NCBI GenBank assembly: GCA_964572685.1
Contig: CAZNFJ010000017.1
Span: 1-39,934 of the forward strand
Length of the DNA: 39,934 nt
From: UBA2653 sp964572685
Lineage (GTDB): Bacteria > Pseudomonadota > Gammaproteobacteria > Legionellales > Legionellaceae
Direction of reading: 5' to 3'
In this document: in pieces, positions 15,102-22,570 of the stretch
Position numbering within the stretch: the first letter of the stretch is position 1
How the letters are laid out: each line of letters opens with the position of its first letter
Made by a program: the position numbers and the translations under genes
Notes under the pieces: model-generated
What the model saw: the letters and a program-made list of their open reading frames with translations, nothing else
Told to the model about the DNA's origin: nothing
Databases searched by the model: none

Positions 15102-17676
15102 ACCCGGGTCGTGGTATGAAAGCATTTTCTTGTTGAAATAATGCGTTTCCTGCCATTATCAAGCTCAATAATCCAATGACCATTAAAATACTGCCAGGAA
15201 CGTAAGCCACGGGTCCTAAGGTAACAAATAAACCCACTGAAATTGAAAAAGCAATACCAGAGCTCATCAACAAAGAAATGCCCATAGAATAACTACTCCA
15301 AACGGGTGATTGAACTTCTTCAATATTTTCATTAGCTTGTAATTGTTGTGGAGATTGCAATAGATTCACCTCTTCATTGAGCGTATTTTCAATCGCTAAA
15401 ATATTTCTCGAGCTTTGAGTCAAAGATTTTTTGACTATCTGTTGAATGCAAAAAGAAGACAATTTCTCTAAGAATTCCTTTACGACTCCATTATTCAATC
15501 TCAATATGAACAACTGAGATGGCATGAACTGACAAGAAAATATCATGACATTCAATTTATTCTGAAATTCTAATAATGCTGAAAAAGCTAGATGCTCTAG
15601 ATCTAATTGTTGTGGAGATTGCAATAGATTCACGTTTTCATCTGGCATATTTGCAATTGGTAATATATTTTTCTCTGGAAAGTGAAATTGCTCTCTCATA
15701 TATTCATCAGGATGCGTTAAAAGGAATACCATATTCGACTTCAATAAAATTTCCTCATTTAATTTCAACATCAAAATATTGGATGGAAAAACCTGAGAAG
15801 AAAATATCATGACATTTAGTTTGCAGTGAAATATTGAAATTGCTGCAAAGAGTAGTCTTTCGAGGTCTTGAGCTATTTTAGACTGATTAAACTGAAGTCC
15901 TTGTTGTAAATTTAAAAATTGATTTTTTTTCTCAACCACTTCATCCAATATATAAATATTTTTAGAATCTATAAATTTTTGAAGTAATTCATTAAATTTG
16001 AAAAATGTTGTAAATATCTGTGGCAATTGCTCCTCAAAGGACTGACGAATACTAATGTTCATATGTTCAATTAAACGTATTTTTCTGTCCTGTACTATTT
16101 TTTTTGTTGGAGATGCCGGTGGACTTAAATTTGAAAGTCGCTCATAAAACTTTTTAATTGCTTCTATTTCTTTTAAAGTTAAATTTTTCTTAAAAGACAT
16201 AGAGACTAAATTTTGAATACTACTTTGAATAATTTGATAAGCCTTCGCTGACTGTTCCTGACAATTTTCATGATTTTCAAAAAAAACGTCGAGCGTCCCT
16301 TCTTCAATTTTTGAGAACAAGCGTGTGAATTGGGCTAATAGTTGATTAACAGGAGAAGAATACGAAAAAGACGTATCAAAATCATTTAACAATTGATTAA
16401 ATGCCAGCTGCAAATGCTCTCTGTTAACAAACTGTCTATCTGCATTAATATCAAATGCAACAATCTGGTTTAAGGGCGCTTTTATTTCACTTGCTATCTT
16501 GACCAAACGAGGTTCGATGCTTCGATCTTTATTCACTGGCACATAAGCTCCGTCTCTCCAGTCGTTTATAGGCAAAAATGCTAAAGATTTAAATAACTCG
16601 TCATAATGCAATAACAATAAAGCATCAATATTTTCAGATTGTATACATTCATTTAAGCAATCATCTAAAGCGGTTTTAGTAATAGATGGTTGAAATTGAA
16701 CGCCAGAATTTTTCAACATCTTCAAAATTTTCAAAAACACAATTTCTTGAATAAGGCGCCTGCTGGACAGTTCCTTTTCTGAAAGGTCTAACTTATTGAA
16801 ACTATGATCAAAAGGATTCCCATCACCAATACCATGAAAACCAGGAAGATTAAAATATGAACTTAGCGTTATTGAATTAGAAGCACTTACTTTAGGACAT
16901 AGGGGATTGAATCCATAGGAGCGCTCATCTTCGTGATATAAAATTTCAATATCATTGACTATTTCAGGAATTTGAAAATGGTATGAATGACTCCAACCAG
17001 GGCCTTGAACAGGATCCAGACAAAACATTCGAAACATAATATCAGGAGATTTAAAAAAACCGATTATTTTATTCAGATTGTCAGGATTTGCTAATATATC
17101 CATAATTAATTTTTTTGAACAATCGATGCGATTTCTGATCCAACCCCCCGGGCTTGCTGATGTTCCTTGTCTTCCACACAATAAAATCTGATTATAAAAA
17201 TCATCCGCTGTTAAATTATTTGGAACAGATTTCGCCAATTTACCCTTCATACTCTGAAGATAATTGATAATCTGAATAATAATCACTGCACCTCGACTAA
17301 ATCCGACTAAATTTATTTTTTTCTTATCTTGTAAAATCGCATTTAAAATAGTCAATACACCATAGGCCGTAAGATTATGAACCTCCATACCTGCGGTATC
17401 CGGACCATCTAAAAGAACCGCATTGCGATGGACTAATTTCATTTGTTCAGGAAGATTTCCGTTACCATCTTTGATGTCTATAAGTTCATCTGTCATTTCT
17501 TCAGTTGCAATGGACTTTGCAATAAAACTTAAGGTATTTTGAAGCTTTGCCTGTCTAAGCTTTTCTTTTTTATTTAGGTCTGGAGGAATCTCACTAAGAT
17601 AACCTTCCTCGGGTGTATATTTACCATCAGTTCCTAAAACAAATAAGGTGAACGTTTCTGATTGATTTGAGGACAT
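15088..17676 (-). CDS. Large DUF2235-like alpha/beta hydrolase with tandem repeats and membrane tail; candidate secreted effector
   Basis: This 862-residue protein has no signal peptide. The N-terminal domain (about 1-300) shows an alpha/beta hydrolase triad in the order of DUF2235/Tle-type lipases: nucleophile elbow LVGFSRGA (S127), FCLDPVQG (D221) and LPGFHGIGDG (H281), with LLDGPDTAG before the nucleophile. The middle (about 310-600) is helical and charged. Residues 604-691 and 692-779 are two copies of one 88-residue unit sharing KLNVMIFS and NLLQSPQQL. Residues about 799-821 and 825-844 are two hydrophobic helices, followed by a short polar tail. The combination suggests a lipase-like protein that inserts into a membrane, possibly a type IV or VI secretion substrate, but no secretion gene is in the window. 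ATG at 17676 lies just after a long hairpin. Confidence 0.7.
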   Translation of the reverse strand: MSSNQSETFTLFVLGTDGKYTPEEGYLSEIPPDLNKKEKLRQAKLQNTLSFIAKSIATEEMTDELIDIKDGNGNLPEQMKLVHRNAVLLDGPDTAGMEVHNLTAYGVLTILNAILQDKKKINLVGFSRGAVIIIQIINYLQSMKGKLAKSVPNNLTADDFYNQILLCGRQGTSASPGGWIRNRIDCSKKLIMDILANPDNLNKIIGFFKSPDIMFRMFCLDPVQGPGWSHSYHFQIPEIVNDIEILYHEDERSYGFNPLCPKVSASNSITLSSYFNLPGFHGIGDGNPFDHSFNKLDLSEKELSSRRLIQEIVFLKILKMLKNSGVQFQPSITKTALDDCLNECIQSENIDALLLLHYDELFKSLAFLPINDWRDGAYVPVNKDRSIEPRLVKIASEIKAPLNQIVAFDINADRQFVNREHLQLAFNQLLNDFDTSFSYSSPVNQLLAQFTRLFSKIEEGTLDVFFENHENCQEQSAKAYQIIQSSIQNLVSMSFKKNLTLKEIEAIKKFYERLSNLSPPASPTKKIVQDRKIRLIEHMNISIRQSFEEQLPQIFTTFFKFNELLQKFIDSKNIYILDEVVEKKNQFLNLQQGLQFNQSKIAQDLERLLFAAISIFHCKLNVMIFSSQVFPSNILMLKLNEEILLKSNMVFLLTHPDEYMREQFHFPEKNILPIANMPDENVNLLQSPQQLDLEHLAFSALLEFQNKLNVMIFSCQFMPSQLFILRLNNGVVKEFLEKLSSFCIQQIVKKSLTQSSRNILAIENTLNEEVNLLQSPQQLQANENIEEVQSPVWSSYSMGISLLMSSGIAFSISVGLFVTLGPVAYVPGSILMVIGLLSLIMAGNALFQQENAFIPRPGFSLR
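15340..15369. repeat. Direct repeat copy 1 (30 bp) inside the 862-codon gene
   Basis: These 30 bp are identical to 15604-15633. They encode the end of the second 88-residue unit (VNLLQSPQQL on the minus strand). The copies are 264 bp apart, exactly 88 codons, so they mark an in-frame duplication. Confidence 0.85.
15604..15633. repeat. Direct repeat copy 2 (30 bp) inside the 862-codon gene
   Basis: This is the second copy of the 30-bp identical block at 15340-15369, encoding the end of the first 88-residue unit. The rest of the two units has diverged at the DNA level while keeping the same length, so the duplication is not recent or this block is under stronger constraint. Confidence 0.85.
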
Positions 17677-17681
17677 GCAGC

Positions 17682-17733
17682 ACCATAACAGAAAAAAATA
17701 TGCTTATAGTAACATATTTTTGTCTGTTATGGT
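17682..17733. promoter_or_regulatory. Long inverted repeat at the start of the hydrolase gene: terminator, operator or RBS-sequestering hairpin
   Basis: Two 21-nt arms (17682-17702 and 17713-17733) are inverted copies with a single mismatch, separated by the 10-nt loop CTTATAGTAA. The arms contain A/T runs. The hairpin ends 6 nt before the ATG of the 862-codon gene and begins about 20 nt after the stop of the upstream DUF2892 gene. In minus-strand RNA it could end the MscS-ABC-DUF2892 transcript, and in a read-through transcript it would bury the weak ribosome site (TATGGTG) of the hydrolase gene. Confidence 0.7.
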
Positions 17734-17752
17734 AGTTTTTAGCGCATTGAAT

Positions 17753-17953
17753 TTATTTTTTGGCGTTAAACTTACTCATTAAATAAGGAATGGAACACCA
17801 ACCTATAACACCAGATACGGTCAGTAAAATACCCACGACCATAAAAAATATTTTACCCATTCCCAATAAGGCCGCTAAAAAAATAATGACCCCAATGATG
17901 ATGCGGTGCATTTTTTCATCATTTTGCAAATTACATTCTTTAATAAAATCCAT
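17753..17953 (-). CDS. DUF2892 small inner-membrane protein
   Basis: This 66-residue protein consists of CNLQNDEKMHRIIIGVIIF and two membrane helices (about 17-33 and 38-55), ending in YLMSKFNAKK. The NxxxxxRxxxGxxL...GW layout is that of DUF2892, the membrane module also found at the C-terminus of YgaP-type rhodanese proteins; the function is unknown. The frame is open for eight more codons, but ATG 17953 follows the ABC gene stop by 1 nt and has AAAGGAGAG just upstream, an excellent ribosome site inside the end of the preceding gene. It is therefore coupled to the ABC ATPase. Confidence 0.8.
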   Translation of the reverse strand: MDFIKECNLQNDEKMHRIIIGVIIFLAALLGMGKIFFMVVGILLTVSGVIGWCSIPYLMSKFNAKK

Positions 17954-17954
17954 T

Positions 17955-19757
17955 TTACTCTCCTTTGTTAACATCAATCAATTGTTGATGTAGAAAACCA
18001 CGTGCCTGCAGAAGATACTGTGTATACTCATGTGAAGGCGTTTTTAGAACCTGCTCAACATGTCCATTTTCAACAATGCGACCTTCTTTCAATACACACA
18101 CATCATCTGCCATATAGCCGACCACATCTAAATCATGTGTAATTAGAATATAACTCAAACCGAACTCGGATTGAATGTTTTTTAATAAATTTAATATTTG
18201 TGCCTGAACGGAGATATCTAAAGCACTCGTAGGCTCATCACAGATAAGAATTTTTGGATTAGCAAGTAGTGAGCGAGCTATTGCAATTCGTTGACGTTGC
18301 CCCCCCGATAGTTCATGGGGATAGAGACTCAGACAACGTTTATGCATTTGCACAGCATCCAAAATCCAAAATAAATCATGCTCTGTATGATGAGGATGCC
18401 CCTCTGATACGATTTGACGCATGTTCCAACGAGGATTCATGGCAGCACTTGAATCCTGAAAAATATACTGGATATCGGAGCGTTTAAGATCGGGCGCCCA
18501 TTCAATATGCCCTGAGGTCATTGGATGTAGACCTAGAATACTTCTCACCAAAGTCGTTTTACCACTGCCCGATTCGCCAACAATCGCTAAAGTCTTCCCT
18601 TTGTATAAGCTCAAATGAATATCTTGCAGTATCCATTCAACTTGTTTTTTTTGATACCAATGACGGGATTTTTGCTCTTTGACACTAAGATGGCTGACCT
18701 TTAATAGACATTTGTTTAAACCAAAAACTTGATAGTCCAAATGCACTTCTTGCTCTGTTTGTATTTCAAAAGGCATTGATCGTGGATATAAATGGCAACG
18801 AACCGCATGCTGACTTTCAATTTTATACCATTGGGGCATCTGGTTTTGACACTTCTTCGTAGCAAAGTGACATCGTGGATGAAAACGACAACCACTGGGT
18901 TCTTCATAAAAATTAGGCACCATTCCTGGAATAACAGACAATATTTGTTTTCTTTTTTCAAAACTAGGTGCACAATTCAATAACGAGTGAACATAGGGAT
19001 GGCGTGATTTTTGCCAAAAAGAATCAGCCGGTCCATATTCAATGACTTGACCGGCATACATCACCACAATATGATCTGAAACTGCGCGAACCACATTAAA
19101 ATCATGACTGATCAAAAGCAAAGCCAAACCATATTGATTTTGTAGTTTTTTAAGTAAACAAAGAATTTGTTTTTGAATTGCAACATCTAATGCCGTAGTT
19201 GGTTCATCAGCTAATAAAATATCAGGGTTATTAGACAATGCCATGGCAATTAAAAAACGTTGCTTCTGCCCTCCGGACCATTGATGAGGATATTGTTGAA
19301 GCTTATCGAGCGTAACATCCAATTCAACATCCTGCATCAGTTGCATAATCTTTTGATGTAAGGCCATTTTCTTCATGGGTTGATGCGCAAGTATCACATC
19401 TTTCATATGCGTATAAAACGTTTTAACGGGGTTTAAAGCCATCATCGGTTCTTGAAATACCATCGCAATTTTTTGTCCACGAATATCACGCATTCGAAAA
19501 TACTCTAAATTCAAAATATCTTTTTTTTGATATATGATTTTAGAATATCGACCATAGTAAGCATGATGAGGCAATAATCGAAGTATACTCAAAGCAGTCA
19601 TTGATTTTCCAGAACCAGACTCTCCAACTAATCCGACTGTTTGTCCTTTGTATAATTCGAGATGGATATCTTTTAAGGTTTGCAAAAATCCTTTGGGTTG
19701 CGAAAAAGAAACCGATAAACGATGACAAGTTAAGACCGCTGGATTTTTTATGGACAT
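17955..19757 (-). CDS. Fused two-domain peptide-type ABC transporter ATPase (YejF/DppDF-like)
   Basis: The 600-residue protein has two complete ABC ATPase domains. In the first, Walker A GESGSGKS is at 45-52, WSGGQKQR at 160-167 and ILLADEPTTALD at 180-191. In the second, GESGSGKT is at 394-401, LSGGQRQR at 483-490 and ILICDEPTSALD at 503-514. After domain 1 comes the oligopeptide/dipeptide-type tail with GCRFHPRCHFATKKC and a later cysteine (C290, C296, C303, C321), the four-Cys pattern of DppD/OppD C-termini. This is the YejF-like fused form that energises a peptide importer. No permease or binding-protein gene is adjacent, which is unusual. ATG 19757 is chosen because homology begins there; the frame is open 24 codons further upstream. 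Confidence 0.88.
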   Translation of the reverse strand: MSIKNPAVLTCHRLSVSFSQPKGFLQTLKDIHLELYKGQTVGLVGESGSGKSMTALSILRLLPHHAYYGRYSKIIYQKKDILNLEYFRMRDIRGQKIAMVFQEPMMALNPVKTFYTHMKDVILAHQPMKKMALHQKIMQLMQDVELDVTLDKLQQYPHQWSGGQKQRFLIAMALSNNPDILLADEPTTALDVAIQKQILCLLKKLQNQYGLALLLISHDFNVVRAVSDHIVVMYAGQVIEYGPADSFWQKSRHPYVHSLLNCAPSFEKRKQILSVIPGMVPNFYEEPSGCRFHPRCHFATKKCQNQMPQWYKIESQHAVRCHLYPRSMPFEIQTEQEVHLDYQVFGLNKCLLKVSHLSVKEQKSRHWYQKKQVEWILQDIHLSLYKGKTLAIVGESGSGKTTLVRSILGLHPMTSGHIEWAPDLKRSDIQYIFQDSSAAMNPRWNMRQIVSEGHPHHTEHDLFWILDAVQMHKRCLSLYPHELSGGQRQRIAIARSLLANPKILICDEPTSALDISVQAQILNLLKNIQSEFGLSYILITHDLDVVGYMADDVCVLKEGRIVENGHVEQVLKTPSHEYTQYLLQARGFLHQQLIDVNKGE

Positions 19758-19838
19758 GTGTATTCTTGAATAACAAACCATGCTATGGATGATAATTTCA
19801 TCATAGCAAGTCTCACTCAAAAAATGCAACCACCATTT

Positions 19839-22190
19839 TTAACCATTGTTTAAAACGTGAGTCATTCCAATGAATCGTGCATTCATATGGTTTTCATTCA
19901 AAGCTTCTAGAATTTGGATATTGATTTGATTGCTTTTGGTTTTTATATTTTTTAAATCATTTAAGAAAATGATGAGTTCGACTTGAAATGAGCCCAAGTT
20001 ATTCATATCTGGTGAAATATCACACTGAAAATACTCATCTTTTATTTTAACCACTTGTTTTTCATGTTTAAGAATTTTATAAAGGATATCATTGAGTACC
20101 GCATCATCTTTATCTTGGAACTTGTCAATTACATAGACCAAGTGAACGGCGTGGACTTTTTTATTCTTAAAGGTGTAATTTTCAATCACAGAAGTCGCCA
20201 CAAATTGATTAGGAAAAATGATCATGTCCTTGTCTAAATTTTTAATGATGGTCTCAAGTAAGCCAATTCTATGTACATAACCTTTATGCTGGTCAATATT
20301 GATTAAATCCCCTACTTCAAAGGGCCGATTTAAGTAAATAATGATACCCGAAAACAAATCCATTAAAATATTTTTCATCCCAAATCCGATCCCCAATAAC
20401 AAAGCACCAAAAAGTAAGAAAATACTCTTCAGATCAAATCCGGCTATGAAAGAACAAAGAATTAAAATCAACATCGTGCCTAACCAATAAAATATTTGAG
20501 CCGTCTTGTGAATGCTCATTTGATGTTGAAGTATTTTCTTTGCAAAATAGTTAGAAGCAAAATAATTAAGAATATTTAATAGCAAGAATGCAGCAATTCC
20601 ATAGAAATAGTTGATCAATACAAAACTAAAGTTTCCAAATGTTTGTTTGTGGTAAACCAAATCATACCATTGAAAAACAATTCCTTTGGAATAAAACCAC
20701 AAATTCGCTACCAAACAAATAATAATAAATTGCGACAATAAAATGAAATAAATAAAATTAGCTAATATTATTAAATGCAGTATCACACGCTCATAATCTG
20801 TATCCAATAAATTCATCAGTTTTTTTTGAATTCGATCACTTGGCTCGCTTAACATGCATATAATTATTTTTCGAAAATGCGTCAACAAAATCATCCAAAC
20901 CATCAATATCATAGTCAATATCAAGGTTAATTCAACATTAATGGCCATGTCCACGTACCCATAAAATCCTGGAATACAAATGAGCAATATAACAGCCAAA
21001 TAAGCCATCAAGTAACACTTAATGTTCTTAATTTCCAATGCACGTACCATAAGCCAATAAAATTGGCACAACAGCAACAACTGTAAATCAACAAGCATAC
21101 AATATTTAATATAGAGCGATTGTAATTCTGAAATATTATGAAGATTATAATAATATAATCCCATGGTAAAAATAATCAGCCACATTTCTAAAAATAATGA
21201 TGGAACTGCAATCACTAAATCAAGCTTCCAAGACCTTCGATTATAGAAAATATATAAATACATAAAATTAATAAAAAGAACTATCAAACTACTGGAGTGT
21301 TTAAAAATTTTCATCAATATCTCATCATGATGAGCAAAGCTTGTTTTAAGCAATAAAAACAATACCGGAGAAATCAAAATATAAACCAGCACAATATGCA
21401 TGTAATGCTTAAGACTGAATTCACTTTTGGGAAGCCAACGCAAATAGCGAGAATGACGATACAACTTCAACACAAATAGCAAACATAGAGAGAAGATTAA
21501 AATTGCAAGATTGGTAAACAATCTTGATTGAATCATCACTTCATGAAGGACATAACCATGCGGTAAACCATGTAATTGCTGAAATGATATATTCTTAAAA
21601 ATCATCCAGACATTCATATATTTTTTAGTAAAAGAAGCAAAATAAATACTGTTATAATGTTGTTGAATTTGATAGCGCATTCCTTTAATTTTAAATTTCA
21701 AATAATGGCATATACTGAGATTATTGCGATTCAACTGATACAAATATTCATTTTTTTCACTGATATTTTTTAAAAAATGAATGGACTGTATGTCTTTAAG
21801 TAAGTGGATTTGATGTTGCAAGTTACTCAACTCAGATTGTGAATTTAGAATGCATTGATTTAAAGGCACCGAATAACCTTGTAATTGTTGGTCAATTTGC
21901 AGAAGTTGGCGGGAAGAATTTTGACTTTTTTCAATTAGATTTTGATAGTCATCCAATAACTTAAAATACTTTAAAAATTCATTTTGTTGTAATTCCTGCT
22001 CTAATCTTGGAGAAAGTGGTATGTCTAGCGATGAAGATTCAAAAGGATTATCTGAATGAAGAGATTGATTTTGATTGGATAAAATACTAAACGGAATTAA
22101 ACTCAATATACCCATGGAACCTGCAGCATGATTTGCAAAACTCATGGCAAACAAAATAAGCCCCATTGATACCCGTAAAAAGTTTTTCAA
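19839..22190 (-). CDS. Large MscS-family mechanosensitive channel
   Basis: This 783-residue protein has a signal peptide (about 1-23), a periplasmic coiled-coil region (about 60-180) and about ten membrane helices. The MscS core is at the C-terminus: the pore helix FLLFGALLLGIGFGMKNILM (591-610), then RPFEVGD (622-628) and FPNQFVATSVIENYT. It resembles the long MscK/MscM architecture, though shorter than E. coli MscK. Such channels release solutes on hypo-osmotic shock. The start is a TTG (22190) with AAGAG upstream; the next ATG (residue 9) would remove the positive charges of the signal peptide. The gene is divergent from dciA and precedes the ABC ATPase (10 nt to its longest frame, 81 nt to its preferred start). 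Confidence 0.86.
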   Translation of the reverse strand: MKNFLRVSMGLILFAMSFANHAAGSMGILSLIPFSILSNQNQSLHSDNPFESSSLDIPLSPRLEQELQQNEFLKYFKLLDDYQNLIEKSQNSSRQLLQIDQQLQGYSVPLNQCILNSQSELSNLQHQIHLLKDIQSIHFLKNISEKNEYLYQLNRNNLSICHYLKFKIKGMRYQIQQHYNSIYFASFTKKYMNVWMIFKNISFQQLHGLPHGYVLHEVMIQSRLFTNLAILIFSLCLLFVLKLYRHSRYLRWLPKSEFSLKHYMHIVLVYILISPVLFLLLKTSFAHHDEILMKIFKHSSSLIVLFINFMYLYIFYNRRSWKLDLVIAVPSLFLEMWLIIFTMGLYYYNLHNISELQSLYIKYCMLVDLQLLLLCQFYWLMVRALEIKNIKCYLMAYLAVILLICIPGFYGYVDMAINVELTLILTMILMVWMILLTHFRKIIICMLSEPSDRIQKKLMNLLDTDYERVILHLIILANFIYFILLSQFIIICLVANLWFYSKGIVFQWYDLVYHKQTFGNFSFVLINYFYGIAAFLLLNILNYFASNYFAKKILQHQMSIHKTAQIFYWLGTMLILILCSFIAGFDLKSIFLLFGALLLGIGFGMKNILMDLFSGIIIYLNRPFEVGDLINIDQHKGYVHRIGLLETIIKNLDKDMIIFPNQFVATSVIENYTFKNKKVHAVHLVYVIDKFQDKDDAVLNDILYKILKHEKQVVKIKDEYFQCDISPDMNNLGSFQVELIIFLNDLKNIKTKSNQINIQILEALNENHMNARFIGMTHVLNNG

Positions 22191-22200
22191 ACATTGTCTC

Positions 22201-22228
22201 TTGTCTTAAGTACTAATTAATGTATAGT
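22201..22228 (+). promoter_or_regulatory. Candidate dciA promoter
   Basis: A -35 TTGTCT (22201-22206), a 16-nt spacer and a -10 TATAGT (22223-22228) predict a transcript starting near 22235. That supports the ATG at 22262 as the dciA start rather than the in-frame ATG at 22220. The -10 overlaps the opposite-strand -10 of the MscS gene. Confidence 0.42.
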
Positions 22229-22249
22229 AATGAAAATCACAAAATTCAA
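22221..22249 (-). promoter_or_regulatory. Candidate promoter for the MscS-family gene
   Basis: On the minus strand there is a -35 TTGAAT (22244-22249), a 17-nt spacer and a -10 TATACA (22221-22226). The predicted start near 22214 gives a leader of about 24 nt before the TTG start codon at 22190. It shares its -10 region with the plus-strand dciA promoter. Confidence 0.38.
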
Positions 22250-22261
22250 GAATTTAAAACC

Positions 22262-22570
22262 ATGAAACATATTACCTCATGTTTCTCAAAACAACTGGTT
22301 GATATTTGCCATCGGTCTTTTCAATCAGAAAAATGGAAAGCCATTGTGAATGCTTTTCTACCACATCCCTTGAATGATCATGTTTATGTGGGAGAATTTC
22401 AAAAAGGTGTTTTACCGCTCATCACGGATTGTCCATTATGGGCTAGCCAATTGCGAATGCAACTACCCCAACTCCGAGACTATTTGAGAAAGGAACATCA
22501 TTGCTATCAATTGGTTAATATTACACTTAAAATTGAACCTGAATTTTTCAAAGGCAGTACAAATCGTTAA
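22262..22570 (+). CDS. dciA: DciA (DUF721) replicative helicase-loader type protein
   Basis: The product has 102 residues from ATG 22262. The core VYVGEFQKGVLPLITDCPLW followed by ASQLRMQLPQLRDYLR is the DUF721/DciA signature (small beta-sheet, then an arginine-rich helix). DciA helps load DnaB helicase in bacteria lacking DnaC or DnaI. An in-frame ATG lies 14 codons upstream (22220), but a promoter candidate overlaps it and the downstream start fits relatives better. A DUF721 gene next to lpxC is typical of many gammaproteobacteria. Its stop overlaps that of the convergent lpxC by 4 bp. Confidence 0.85.
   Translation: MKHITSCFSKQLVDICHRSFQSEKWKAIVNAFLPHPLNDHVYVGEFQKGVLPLITDCPLWASQLRMQLPQLRDYLRKEHHCYQLVNITLKIEPEFFKGSTNR

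Noticed and set aside
14728..15141. Second open frame of 137 codons overlapping holC on the same strand
   Set aside because: The holC frame carries the recognisable chi-subunit sequence from end to end; the other frame has no start signal and no family features.
20055..20237. A 60-codon plus-strand frame antisense to the MscS-family gene
   Set aside because: It overlaps the conserved C-terminal domain of the channel and has no ribosome site.
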